Assembly (NCBI RefSeq): GCF_910588395.1
Contig: NZ_CAJUPA010000033.1
Coordinates: 1-28,524 of the forward strand
Direction of reading: 5' to 3'
From: an uncultured Faecalibaculum sp.
GTDB lineage: Bacteria; Bacillota_I; Bacilli_A; Erysipelotrichales; Erysipelotrichaceae
DNA length: 28,524 bases
The notes beneath the pieces were generated by a model. The model was given only the letters and a program-made list of their open reading frames with translations. It was not told the origin of the DNA and did not search any database. The position numbers and the translations under genes were made by a program. Below are positions 22,423 to 28,524 of the stretch, piece by piece. Position 1 is the stretch's first letter. Every line of letters starts with the position of its first letter.

Positions 22423-23013
22423 CTACACTCCTTTCCGTTTGGCCAGCAGCCGCAGGGCTTCCCGGATCAGCTCGGGAGCGGCTTTGGGGCTGTCCGCCAG
22501 TTCCGGCGCCAGACTGTCGATGTCCGCCTGACGGTAACCGAAGTTTTCCAGAGCGGAAACGGTTTCCAGCCAGGCAGGACTGCCTGCCGGGACAGACTGG
22601 CTGCCATTGGACCGGGAAACATGCACCAGCCGGCCTTTCATGTCCAGCAGCATCTGGCTGGCCGTTTTGGGGCCGATGCCCGGCAGCGCCTTGAGGGCTT
22701 TGACATCTTCCTTCTCCAGTGCCTCCAGAATGCGGGCTCCTCCGGCCTTGCGCAGGATGTTCAGCGCAGTTCTGGGCCCGATGCCCTTGACCGGAATCAG
22801 CGCCATGAACACATCATATTCCAGTTCATCGGTGAATCCGTAAAGGGTCCAGCCGTCTTCCCGGATGCTTTCATAAATATGCCAGAGACCGGTTTTTCCC
22901 CGGGGCACGGCCAGAGGATCCGGCGTGAAGATTTCAAAGCCGATGCCGCCGGTTTCCACCACCACCGATTCGGCGCGGGAAGACCGGACAACTCCTTCGA
23001 TAAATGCAATCAT
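22423..23013 (-). CDS. ruvA: Holliday junction DNA helicase subunit RuvA
   Basis: RuvA is the tetrameric Holliday-junction-binding subunit that loads RuvB. The 196-residue protein has the N-terminal OB fold ('MIAFIEGVVRSSRAESVVVE'), two helix-hairpin-helix motifs ('GIGPRTA' at 77-83 and 'GIGPKTA' at 112-118), and a C-terminal RuvB-binding domain ('WLETVSALENFGYRQADID'). Length matches the family (about 200). The ATG at 23013 has GGAAAGGAG seven bases upstream. It heads the run ruvA-ruvB-recJ-apt-rel-Sel1 on the minus strand. No clear promoter is visible in the 86-base gap before it, which holds the FNT terminator and an eight-pair leader hairpin (23036-23058). Confidence 0.97.
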   Translation of the reverse strand: MIAFIEGVVRSSRAESVVVETGGIGFEIFTPDPLAVPRGKTGLWHIYESIREDGWTLYGFTDELEYDVFMALIPVKGIGPRTALNILRKAGGARILEALEKEDVKALKALPGIGPKTASQMLLDMKGRLVHVSRSNGSQSVPAGSPAWLETVSALENFGYRQADIDSLAPELADSPKAAPELIREALRLLAKRKGV

Positions 23014-23058
23014 GCCGCTCTCCTTTCCTGTACCGCCTGTTCCCGCTGAAGAAACAGG

Positions 23059-23085
23059 AAAAACCGGCGGCAGCCTCCGCTGGTT
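23059..23085 (-). terminator. Intrinsic terminator after the FNT gene
   Basis: On the minus strand AACCAGCGG (23077-23085) pairs with CCGCCGGTT (23062-23070) with one A-C mismatch and runs into TTTTT (23059-23063). It separates exoA-FNT from ruvA. Confidence 0.75.
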
Positions 23086-23099
23086 CTGTACTGCCGCTT

Positions 23100-23684
23100 T
23101 CAGCGGTCCGTAGGCTTCATTATACCATTTTTAAGGAAGTGAAGAAGTATGCTTCCGGCAGCGTTGCCCAGGGCAATGACCAGCAGCGCACCGAGAAAAT
23201 CAAAGCGCAGTCCCATGACCATGTAGCTCATGTCCGCGATGCTGTGTTCGAATCCGGAGAGGATGAACATGGGGATGCACAGGAAAATGCCCAGGGGACT
23301 GCCGGTCTTTTTCCAGGAGACCACCGCAATGTACATCAGAAAGCCGCAGAGCATGCCCCTGGCGAACAGCGACCACAGCGGAATGTCCAGCTTGGCATCG
23401 ATCATACCGGAGGCAATCTCCTGAATGCCCGGGTCCGCAGCCAGACACAGCAGCGAGACGCCGGCAGCGCCGATGAAGTTGCCCAGGAAGATCTGACCGT
23501 ACCACAGCACCGGCCTGGTCCGGTCGGTCAGAAAGCCGATTTTCCCGGTGAACAGATCCAGGCCGAACAGACAGACCATGTACAGAGCAAAGGAGAAAAG
23601 AATGGCAGCGGCAAGCTTGTTGTCCATTCCGGCATACAGGCGGCCTGCCAGTGCCACCGCGCCACCCGCCAGTATGCTCATCAT
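23100..23684 (-). CDS. Formate/nitrite transporter family channel, compact
   Basis: FNT proteins are pentameric membrane channels for formate, nitrite, hydrosulfide or lactate. The 194-residue protein is all membrane, with about six hydrophobic segments (roughly 2-15, 25-47, 60-82, 105-125, 133-150 and 158-185). Family marks are 'LFGLDLFTGKIGF', 'WYGQIFLGNFIGAAG', and 'GFEHSIADM', whose His is the central channel residue. It is much shorter than usual members (about 250-280): the N-terminal cytoplasmic leader and C-terminal tail are missing, but all segments appear present, so it is probably functional. ATG 23684 overlaps the exoA stop by ATGA, implying translational coupling. In an anaerobe, formate export from mixed-acid fermentation is likely, but this is inferred. 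Confidence 0.85.
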   Translation of the reverse strand: MMSILAGGAVALAGRLYAGMDNKLAAAILFSFALYMVCLFGLDLFTGKIGFLTDRTRPVLWYGQIFLGNFIGAAGVSLLCLAADPGIQEIASGMIDAKLDIPLWSLFARGMLCGFLMYIAVVSWKKTGSPLGIFLCIPMFILSGFEHSIADMSYMVMGLRFDFLGALLVIALGNAAGSILLHFLKNGIMKPTDR

Positions 23685-24430
23685 GCGTCGATCTCCAGTT
23701 CCACCGGACAGTGATCGCTGCCGAACACATCATCCAGAATGCGGATGCCCCGGATTCTGTCCATCATGTCCGGACTGGCCAGCCAGTAGTCAATGCGTTC
23801 CCCTTCGTTTTTCTCCCGTCCCCGGGAATAGTAGCTCCACCAGGAATAGGCTCTGGTGTCCGGATGCAGGGCGCGGAACACATCCACAAAGGAATCCAGA
23901 AAGTTTGTCTCGAAACTCTCCCTTTCCTGCGGCGTATATCCGGCACAGGCGGCAGCTGCTGTTTCATCATAGACATCCAGGTCTGTCCGGGCCACGTTGA
24001 AATCCCCGCAGACCAGCACCGGCTTGTTCAGATTTTTCAGATAGGCGGAAAAGGCTTTGTCCCATTCCATGCGGTAATCCAGCCGTTTCAGCCCATCTCC
24101 GCTGTTGGGCACATACACATCCACCAGACAGAAACTGCCGAAGTCAGCCGTCAGCACCCGGCCTTCCTGATCGTGCTGCTCCAGACCGATGCCGGCATGG
24201 ACAGAGACAGGTTCGTTCAGAGACAGGATCATGGTGCCGCTGTAGCCCTTTTTCTTCGCACAGTTCACATACTGATAAGGGAAGAGGCTTTCATCCACCT
24301 CGATCTGATCGGCCTGAGCCTTGGTTTCCTGCAGACACACCACATCCGGATCCAGTGTGGCCATGATGTCCTCAAACCCTTTCTTCAGCACAGCCCGCAG
24401 GCCATTCACATTCCACGTCACCAGCCGCAT
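23681..24430 (-). CDS. exoA: Exodeoxyribonuclease III / AP endonuclease (ExoA/XthA)
   Basis: This base-excision repair enzyme cuts 5' of abasic sites and trims 3' ends of DNA. The 249-residue protein has the complete exonuclease III active site: N7 and N9 in 'TWNVNG', E35 in 'LQETK', D143 and N145 in 'GDFN', 'RIDYW' near 215, and D239-H240 in 'SDHCP'. The ATG at 24430 is preceded by AAGGAGG at eight bases. It is divergent from tex (52 bases between start codons) and overlaps the FNT gene by four bases. The pairing with FNT is odd functionally and probably reflects shared expression only. Confidence 0.96.
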   Translation of the reverse strand: MRLVTWNVNGLRAVLKKGFEDIMATLDPDVVCLQETKAQADQIEVDESLFPYQYVNCAKKKGYSGTMILSLNEPVSVHAGIGLEQHDQEGRVLTADFGSFCLVDVYVPNSGDGLKRLDYRMEWDKAFSAYLKNLNKPVLVCGDFNVARTDLDVYDETAAAACAGYTPQERESFETNFLDSFVDVFRALHPDTRAYSWWSYYSRGREKNEGERIDYWLASPDMMDRIRGIRILDDVFGSDHCPVELEIDA

Positions 24431-24465
24431 GCTTCATTCCTCCTTCTTTTTTTGGATACCTGTCT

Positions 24466-24471
24466 ATTGTA
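24466..24471 (-). promoter_or_regulatory. Possible exoA -10 box
   Basis: TACAAT on the minus strand lies 35 bases before exoA and overlaps the TAAAAT of the tex side by two bases. The -35 region is weak. If real, the two divergent promoters could not be occupied at once. Confidence 0.3.
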
Positions 24472-24475
24472 AAAT
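24470..24475 (+). promoter_or_regulatory. -10-like box directly before tex (possible leaderless start)
   Basis: TAAAAT ends seven bases before the tex ATG, so transcription would start at the start codon itself. No Shine-Dalgarno is present. The -35 position holds only a T-run (24447-24453). Confidence 0.4.
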
Positions 24476-24482
24476 AACCGGT

Positions 24483-26561
24483 ATGACTATAACAGAGAAA
24501 ATTGCCAGGTCCATGGGCCTGAAAGAAGAGCAGGTTGACACCGTCCTCAAACTGCTGGATGAAGGAGCGACGATTCCCTTCATTGCCCGTTACCGGAAGG
24601 AAATGACCGGCCGGCTGGATGAAGACCAGATCCGGGAAATCGGTCAGGTTCATGCCTATCAGCTGAATCTGACGGAGCGCCGGGAGGCGGTATCCCGTCT
24701 GATTGAAGAAAAGGGAATGCTGGATGACAACGTGAAAGCCGCCCTTGAAGCTGCCGATACGCTGGCGGCTGTGGAGGATGTATATCGTCCCTTCAAGGAG
24801 AAACGGAAAACAAAAGCCACGGAAGCCATCGCGAAGGGGTATGGTCCGCTGGCGGAGCAGATCCGGGCCCAGAAAGAACCGGTTCAGGCGGATCCGGAAG
24901 CGCTGGAGCAGGCTGGTTTCATCATCGCGGAGGAACTGAGCGATGATGCCGGGATCCGGAAACTTGTCCGGGAGTCTCTGGAGAAAAACGGTTTCATCGC
25001 ATCGAAGAAGAAAAAGGATGCGGTGGATGAAAAAGGCACCTATGAAATGTACTACGAGTTCTCGGATCCCATCCGGAAAGTGCCGGGGTACCGGGTTCTG
25101 GCCATGGAGCGGGGCGAAAAGGAGAAAGTCCTGACGGTGTCCGTGTCCATGGATGCAGAGGATCTGGAACAGCAGGTCCGGAAGCTGGTGATCCATGGGG
25201 ACGTGAACCGGCAGCTGCTGGAAAACATCGTTCACGATGCCCTGACCCGGCTGATCCTGCCCAGTGTGCGCCGGGAGATCCGGAGCTCGCTGCGGGAAAA
25301 AGCCTGTGAAACCGCCATTCACGGTTTCTCCGTAAATCTGGAGAACATTCTGATGACCCGGCCTCTCAGAGGCAAATCCGTGCTGGCCTGGGATCCGGGA
25401 TACGGTCATGGCTGCAAGCTGGCGATGCTGGATGAAAACGGCGGACTGATGACCACGGAGGTGGTGTATCCGTTCCGGGGCAAAGGGGACGAAGCCCGGG
25501 CCGAAGCGCGGACCCGCCAGCTGCTGGATCAGTATCACCCCGATCTGGTGGTGATCGGCAACGGGACAGCCAGCCGGGAATCCGAAGCGCTGATTGCCCG
25601 CATCATCCGGGACTACCCGAAGATCTCCTATGTGATCGGGTCGGAAGCCGGCGCTTCGGTCTACTCGGCTTCCCCGCTGGCCAAAGAGGAGTTCCCGGAT
25701 CTGGCAGTGGAAACCCGCAGCGCGGTCTCCATCGGCCGGCGGGTGCAGGATCCTCTGAGCGAACTGGTGAAAATCGATCCGCAGTCTCTGGGCATTGGCG
25801 AATACCAGCACGATGTGCCTCAGAAGCAGCTGAAAGAAGCCCTGGATTTCGTGACGGACAAGGCGGTCAACCGGGTGGGGGTGAATGTGAACACCGGCTC
25901 CCCTTCTCTGATGAAGCATGTATCCGGACTCACAAAGCCTCAGATCGCAAAGATCATCAAAGCCCGGCCGGTATCCAGCCGCCGGGAGCTGGCGGACATT
26001 CTGCCGGCCAAAGCCTATGAACAGAGTGTGGGTTTTCTCCGGATTCCGGATGGCAGCGAGCCGCTGGATGCCACGGGAATCCATCCTGAGAGCTACGATT
26101 TCGCCCGCCGGTTTGTGGCGGACAACGGGCTGGATCTGAAGGATCTTCGCTCCCAGGCATTCAAGGAGGCTCTGAAGAAGATCAACCCGGTCCGGGAAGC
26201 CAGACGGCTCGGTGTGGGAACCGATACCATGATCGACATCATCCGGGAGCTCCGGAATCCGGGCCTGGATCCCCGGGACAGTCTGGATGCACCGATTCTG
26301 AAAAAGGATGTGCTGTCAATCGAGGATCTGCACCAGAACATGGAACTGCAGGGGACTGTCCGGAATGTGACCAGTTTCGGTGCATTTGTGGACATCGGCC
26401 TGCATGATGATGGCCTGGTGCATATCTCCCGAATGGCGGATCATTTCGTCCGGGATCCCAAAGATGTGGTGCATACAGGCCAGATCGTCAAAGTATGGGT
26501 CAGTGATATTGACCTGAAGCGGGGTCGTGTGGGTCTTTCCCTGGTGGCACCGAAACACTGA
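24483..26561 (+). CDS. tex: Tex family RNA-binding transcription accessory protein
   Basis: Tex is a conserved nucleic-acid-binding protein, related to eukaryotic Spt6, acting in transcription and RNA handling. The 692-residue protein has the family order: N-terminal helical part with 'LLDEGATIPFIARYRKEMTGRLDEDQIREI', an RNase H-like YqgF domain ('VLAWDPGYGHGCKLAMLDENG', 'VVIGNGTASRE'), helix-hairpin-helix repeats ('NVNTGSPSLMKHVSGLTKPQIAKII'), and a C-terminal S1 domain ('LQGTVRNVTSFGAFVDIGLHDDGLVHIS'). The start ATG 24483 fits homologues; an in-frame Met at 24321 would translate the opposite strand of exoA. No Shine-Dalgarno precedes it. A large terminator follows. Confidence 0.95.
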   Translation: MTITEKIARSMGLKEEQVDTVLKLLDEGATIPFIARYRKEMTGRLDEDQIREIGQVHAYQLNLTERREAVSRLIEEKGMLDDNVKAALEAADTLAAVEDVYRPFKEKRKTKATEAIAKGYGPLAEQIRAQKEPVQADPEALEQAGFIIAEELSDDAGIRKLVRESLEKNGFIASKKKKDAVDEKGTYEMYYEFSDPIRKVPGYRVLAMERGEKEKVLTVSVSMDAEDLEQQVRKLVIHGDVNRQLLENIVHDALTRLILPSVRREIRSSLREKACETAIHGFSVNLENILMTRPLRGKSVLAWDPGYGHGCKLAMLDENGGLMTTEVVYPFRGKGDEARAEARTRQLLDQYHPDLVVIGNGTASRESEALIARIIRDYPKISYVIGSEAGASVYSASPLAKEEFPDLAVETRSAVSIGRRVQDPLSELVKIDPQSLGIGEYQHDVPQKQLKEALDFVTDKAVNRVGVNVNTGSPSLMKHVSGLTKPQIAKIIKARPVSSRRELADILPAKAYEQSVGFLRIPDGSEPLDATGIHPESYDFARRFVADNGLDLKDLRSQAFKEALKKINPVREARRLGVGTDTMIDIIRELRNPGLDPRDSLDAPILKKDVLSIEDLHQNMELQGTVRNVTSFGAFVDIGLHDDGLVHISRMADHFVRDPKDVVHTGQIVKVWVSDIDLKRGRVGLSLVAPKH

Positions 26562-26625
26562 ACAGCCTGGCTGAAGGCATTCATCCCGTTCAGAACGGAC
26601 AGCCCGTGCCAGTTCATGCCGACAG

Positions 26626-26687
26626 GCTCCCCGCAGGAGGAAGACACCAGAGACATAAATCTGGCGGCTTTCCTGCGGGGAGCTTTT
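26626..26687 (+). terminator. Large terminator after tex with a nested hairpin
   Basis: GCTCCCCGCAGGA (26626-26638) pairs perfectly with TCCTGCGGGGAGC (26671-26683), followed by TTTT. Inside its 32-base loop CCAGA (26646-26650) and TCTGG (26659-26663) form a second stem. The rest of the gap 26562-26775 holds a short CCGTT/ACGG-type hairpin near 26586-26598. Confidence 0.85.
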
Positions 26688-26736
26688 GCTGCGGACTTTT
26701 CCTTCCGGAAATTCAGCACATCCCCGGCAGATTCCG

Positions 26737-26742
26737 TATACT
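26737..26742 (+). promoter_or_regulatory. Possible -10 box of the HAD gene
   Basis: TATACT lies 33 bases before the HAD start. No good -35 box is at 16-18 bases. It is past the tex terminator, where a promoter is expected. Confidence 0.4.
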
Positions 26743-26775
26743 GGTGACAGATCAATGGTTTGGGAGGATATGAAG

Positions 26776-27606
26776 ATGCGGAAATGGAAAGCGCTCTTTG
26801 CGGATATTGACGGAACACTGGCGGACAAAGGCGAAAATCTGATGCCGGAAACGAGAAAACAGCTGATGCGCCTGCATGAAGCCGGCGTGAAAATCGGACT
26901 GGCGACAGGCCGCCCCATGGATCCCAGGATCCTGGACAAAGCCCGTCAGTGGGATCTGCCCTTCGAATTCGACATGGTGATCGGCCTCAACGGTGGCGAA
27001 CTGTGGACCCGGGACAGCGGCGAAACGCTGAAAATGCACCCTTTGTCCACAGAATCCGTGCACAAAGTCATGGACATTCTGGAGGGAGAGGATGTGAATG
27101 CCATCATTTTCCGGAAAGGATATGAAGATGTCCTCTGTACCCGCATCGATGAGTTCATTGAAGGCTCCATGCTTCGGAACTGTTCCCATGTCCGGAAAGT
27201 CACCCGTGCGGTCATGGAGGAAGAACCGGCTGGCAAAGTGGAGGTACAGTACCCGGCTCATCTGCAGGACCATGTGATGCAGCTGCTGGCAGATCATCCG
27301 GATCCGGCCTGGATCACAGTGGCCACCTTCCCGGGTGCGGTGGAATTCATGGATCCCCGGGTGACCAAGGGCAATGCCCTGGAACTGTATGCCCGGAATC
27401 AGGGCATCGATCCGGCGGATATCCTGGCTTTCGGCGACATGGACAACGACATTTCCATGCTGCAGGCCGCAGGCAGAGGCATCTGCCTGAAAAACGGATC
27501 AGCCCCCACAAAAGCCGCAGCAGACGCGGTGACGGAATTTTCCGTGCTGGAAGACGGTGTGGGACGCTATCTGCGGGACCACATCTCCGATGCGGAAATC
27601 GCCTGA
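26776..27606 (+). CDS. Cof-type HAD-superfamily phosphatase
   Basis: Cof-type HAD enzymes dephosphorylate sugar phosphates, FMN, PLP or similar small molecules in the cytosol. The 276-residue protein has HAD motif I 'FADIDGTLA' (nucleophile D10 and D12), motif II-like 'GLATGRP', and motif IV 'GDMDNDISML' (D221, D225), preceded by the motif III Lys in 'VTKGNAL'. A C2-type cap lies between. The substrate cannot be predicted. The start is ATG 26776, eight bases after GGGAGG; another ATG at 26770 is too close to it. The gene probably forms a unit with the reductase-like gene 43 bases downstream. Confidence 0.93.
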   Translation: MRKWKALFADIDGTLADKGENLMPETRKQLMRLHEAGVKIGLATGRPMDPRILDKARQWDLPFEFDMVIGLNGGELWTRDSGETLKMHPLSTESVHKVMDILEGEDVNAIIFRKGYEDVLCTRIDEFIEGSMLRNCSHVRKVTRAVMEEEPAGKVEVQYPAHLQDHVMQLLADHPDPAWITVATFPGAVEFMDPRVTKGNALELYARNQGIDPADILAFGDMDNDISMLQAAGRGICLKNGSAPTKAAADAVTEFSVLEDGVGRYLRDHISDAEIA

Positions 27607-27615
27607 AGGCAGCAG

Positions 27616-27635
27616 AACCTCCGGTGCCGGAGGTT
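27616..27635 (+). promoter_or_regulatory. Inverted repeat just upstream of the RibD-like gene
   Basis: AACCTCC (27616-27622) pairs with GGAGGTT (27629-27635). The same ACCTCC could alternatively pair with the Shine-Dalgarno AGGAGGT (27637-27643) that follows. No T-run is present, so it is not a terminator. Confidence 0.4.
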
Positions 27636-27649
27636 CAGGAGGTATGCTG

Positions 27650-28399
27650 ATGAATATGACAAATCCTGACAGACCCTATGTGTTCTGTCATATGCTCACA
27701 TCTCTGGCAGGCCGTATCGAAGGAACATTCATGGATACGCTGCAGGGAATCAAAGCCGGCGAAGTGTTCTATGACCTGGCTTTTGGCCCGGACCGGTTCT
27801 ATCCGATGCAGGGATGGCTGTCGGGTCGTGTGACCACAGACGAGAATTTCACCTTCTATGCCCAGCCCGGTCTGAATCCCGACGCCGCTCCGGTACCTGC
27901 GGGTGATTTCATCACCAATACGGATTTTGGCATGTTCTATGTTTCCATAGATCCGAAGGGTGTGCTGGGCTGGAAATCCAATGTGCTGCAGTATGAAACC
28001 ACGAAAGCCATGGTGATCGAAGTGCTCACCAGTCAGGCATCCGATGCCTACAAGGCGTATCTTCGCGCCCTGGATATTCCCTATATCATCGCCGGAGATG
28101 CCCAGGTGGATTTTGCCGCTCTCCTGCCGAAGCTGAAAACACTATTTCACATCGACCTGCTGATGCTGGGCGGCGGAGGCATTCTGAACTGGACGTTCAT
28201 GGAGTCCGGACTCTGCGACGAGCTCAGCCTGGTCATGGCCGCTGCAGCAGACGGTTCCTTCACGACTCCGGGTCTCGTCACCAACCGGCAGTATCCCCAG
28301 GGAAATCCGCTGCATTTTCAGCTGCCGGAGGCAAAGCCCATGGACAGCAGCAGCCTCTGGATCCGGTACAAAGTTCTGAACCCGGAGAAGATGTGGTGA
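27650..28399 (+). CDS. RibD C-terminal/dihydrofolate reductase-fold protein
   Basis: Proteins of this fold are NAD(P)H-dependent reductases; RibD reduces a pyrimidine in riboflavin synthesis, but stand-alone members are mostly uncharacterised. The 249-residue protein begins 'RPYVFCHMLTSLAGRIEG', the typical first strand and 'S.DG.I' position. A central 'MLGGGGILNWTFMESGLCDELSLVMAAAADG' matches the nucleotide-binding GGG and the D-E-L strand of RibD_C. No deaminase domain is attached and no other rib gene is nearby, so it is probably not the riboflavin enzyme. The start is ATG 27650, seven bases after AGGAGG; the ATG at 27644 is too close. It follows the HAD gene by 43 bases with a hairpin between. 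Confidence 0.85.
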   Translation: MNMTNPDRPYVFCHMLTSLAGRIEGTFMDTLQGIKAGEVFYDLAFGPDRFYPMQGWLSGRVTTDENFTFYAQPGLNPDAAPVPAGDFITNTDFGMFYVSIDPKGVLGWKSNVLQYETTKAMVIEVLTSQASDAYKAYLRALDIPYIIAGDAQVDFAALLPKLKTLFHIDLLMLGGGGILNWTFMESGLCDELSLVMAAAADGSFTTPGLVTNRQYPQGNPLHFQLPEAKPMDSSSLWIRYKVLNPEKMW

Positions 28400-28415
28400 C
28401 AGCTTCCGGCGGATG

Positions 28416-28470
28416 TCAGTTTCCCGCTTCCTTCCGGTCTGCCAGTCCCGGCAGATAGGCCGCCGGGGTA
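28416..28470 (-). CDS. Possible C-terminal fragment cut off by the intron
   Basis: On the minus strand an open frame runs out of the intron boundary and ends at TGA (28416-28418), giving 'TPAAYLPGLADRKEAGN'. It lies 16 bases from the convergent RibD-like gene. Its composition fits a genuine protein tail, but 17 residues are too few to identify. If real, the intron at 28471 sits inside a gene on the coding strand; it could also be chance. Confidence 0.3.
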
Positions 28471-28524
28471 ATCGAGTAGAGACTAGGTCCCTCTCACACC
28501 ACCCAGCGTGCCGTTCGGCACTGG
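28471..28524 (-). mobile_element. Group II intron 3' end (domains V-VI), partial, inverted copy
   Basis: Reading the minus strand from 28523 to 28471 gives exactly the same 53 bases as positions 1-53, with one more base at 28524. It holds the same domain V hairpin, the same domain VI and the same bulged adenosine (complement of T28477), seven bases from the 3' end. The rest of the intron lies beyond the window. Confidence 0.85.

Noticed and set aside
23100..23684. FNT gene as a truncated pseudogene
   Set aside because: All six hydrophobic segments and the key motifs are intact, the frame is clean and it has an ATGA-coupled start, so I call it compact rather than broken.
24321..24482. Longer in-frame tex start
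   Set aside because: The extra 54 codons are the complement of the exoA 5' end and lack any similarity to Tex, whose N-terminus matches from 24483.
1..28524. Very frequent GGATCC, CCGG and GATC
   Set aside because: The codon habit (GAT, CCG, CGG, GGA, TCC) explains their abundance; I could not count them against a codon model, so no restriction or methylation claim is made.
1..28524. tRNA, rRNA, CRISPR repeats, attachment sites, replication origin or toxin-antitoxin pairs
   Set aside because: I looked for cloverleaf 3' ends, spaced direct repeats, DnaA-box clusters and small two-gene units and saw none that could be supported.

Overview
The window looks like core chromosome of an anaerobic member of the Bacillota (Firmicutes), with GC-rich codon use. 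The gene set supports this: RNase J2, RNase Y, a long bifunctional Rel, TmcAL (YlbM), DUF177-rpmF, Tex, a clostridial-type 2[4Fe-4S] ferredoxin and a formate/nitrite channel. A high-GC Erysipelotrichaceae-like lineage is my best guess, but that is inference and no rRNA is present. Gene density is high, no gap exceeds about 215 bases, and I see no rRNA, tRNA, CRISPR, prophage or complete transposon.

Layout. Both ends are the same 53-base sequence in inverted orientation. It folds as domains V and VI of a group II intron and stops at the intron 3' splice boundary, so the window is probably one contig bounded by two copies of a multicopy intron. From 62 to 13252 everything is on the minus strand: ridA, ftsK/spoIIIE, an RNase J2 paralogue, miaB, a ferredoxin, rny, rpmF, DUF177, a YtcJ-like amidohydrolase, an orphan OppA-type lipoprotein and a GNAT. 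The order rnjB-spoIIIE and the neighbourhood rny-miaB recall Bacillus subtilis. A plus-strand pair (tmcAL, DUF218) follows at 13326-14953. The minus-strand block from 23013 down to 15037 reads ruvA, ruvB, recJ, apt, rel and then two Sel1-repeat genes. The second Sel1 gene lies beyond a terminator. Next come exoA and a compact FNT channel (minus, overlapping ATGA), then plus-strand tex, a Cof-type HAD phosphatase and a RibD/DHFR-fold reductase. A fragment of a reading frame is cut by the right-hand intron.

How the genes work together. Most are housekeeping: RNA decay (RNase J2, RNase Y, Tex), tRNA modification (MiaB, TmcAL), ribosome supply (DUF177-L32), DNA repair and segregation (RuvAB, RecJ, ExoA, FtsK) and purine/alarmone control (Apt, Rel). 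Ten good intrinsic terminators and several consensus promoters divide the window into short transcription units.

The most interesting signals are not a new defence or mobile system. They are an RNase J paralogue that has lost several metal ligands; two genes (tmcAL, tex) with no Shine-Dalgarno and a -10-like box right against the start codon, suggesting leaderless mRNAs; a pair of divergent Sel1-repeat proteins attached to the rel operon; several unexplained intercistronic RNA hairpins; and the inverted intron ends.
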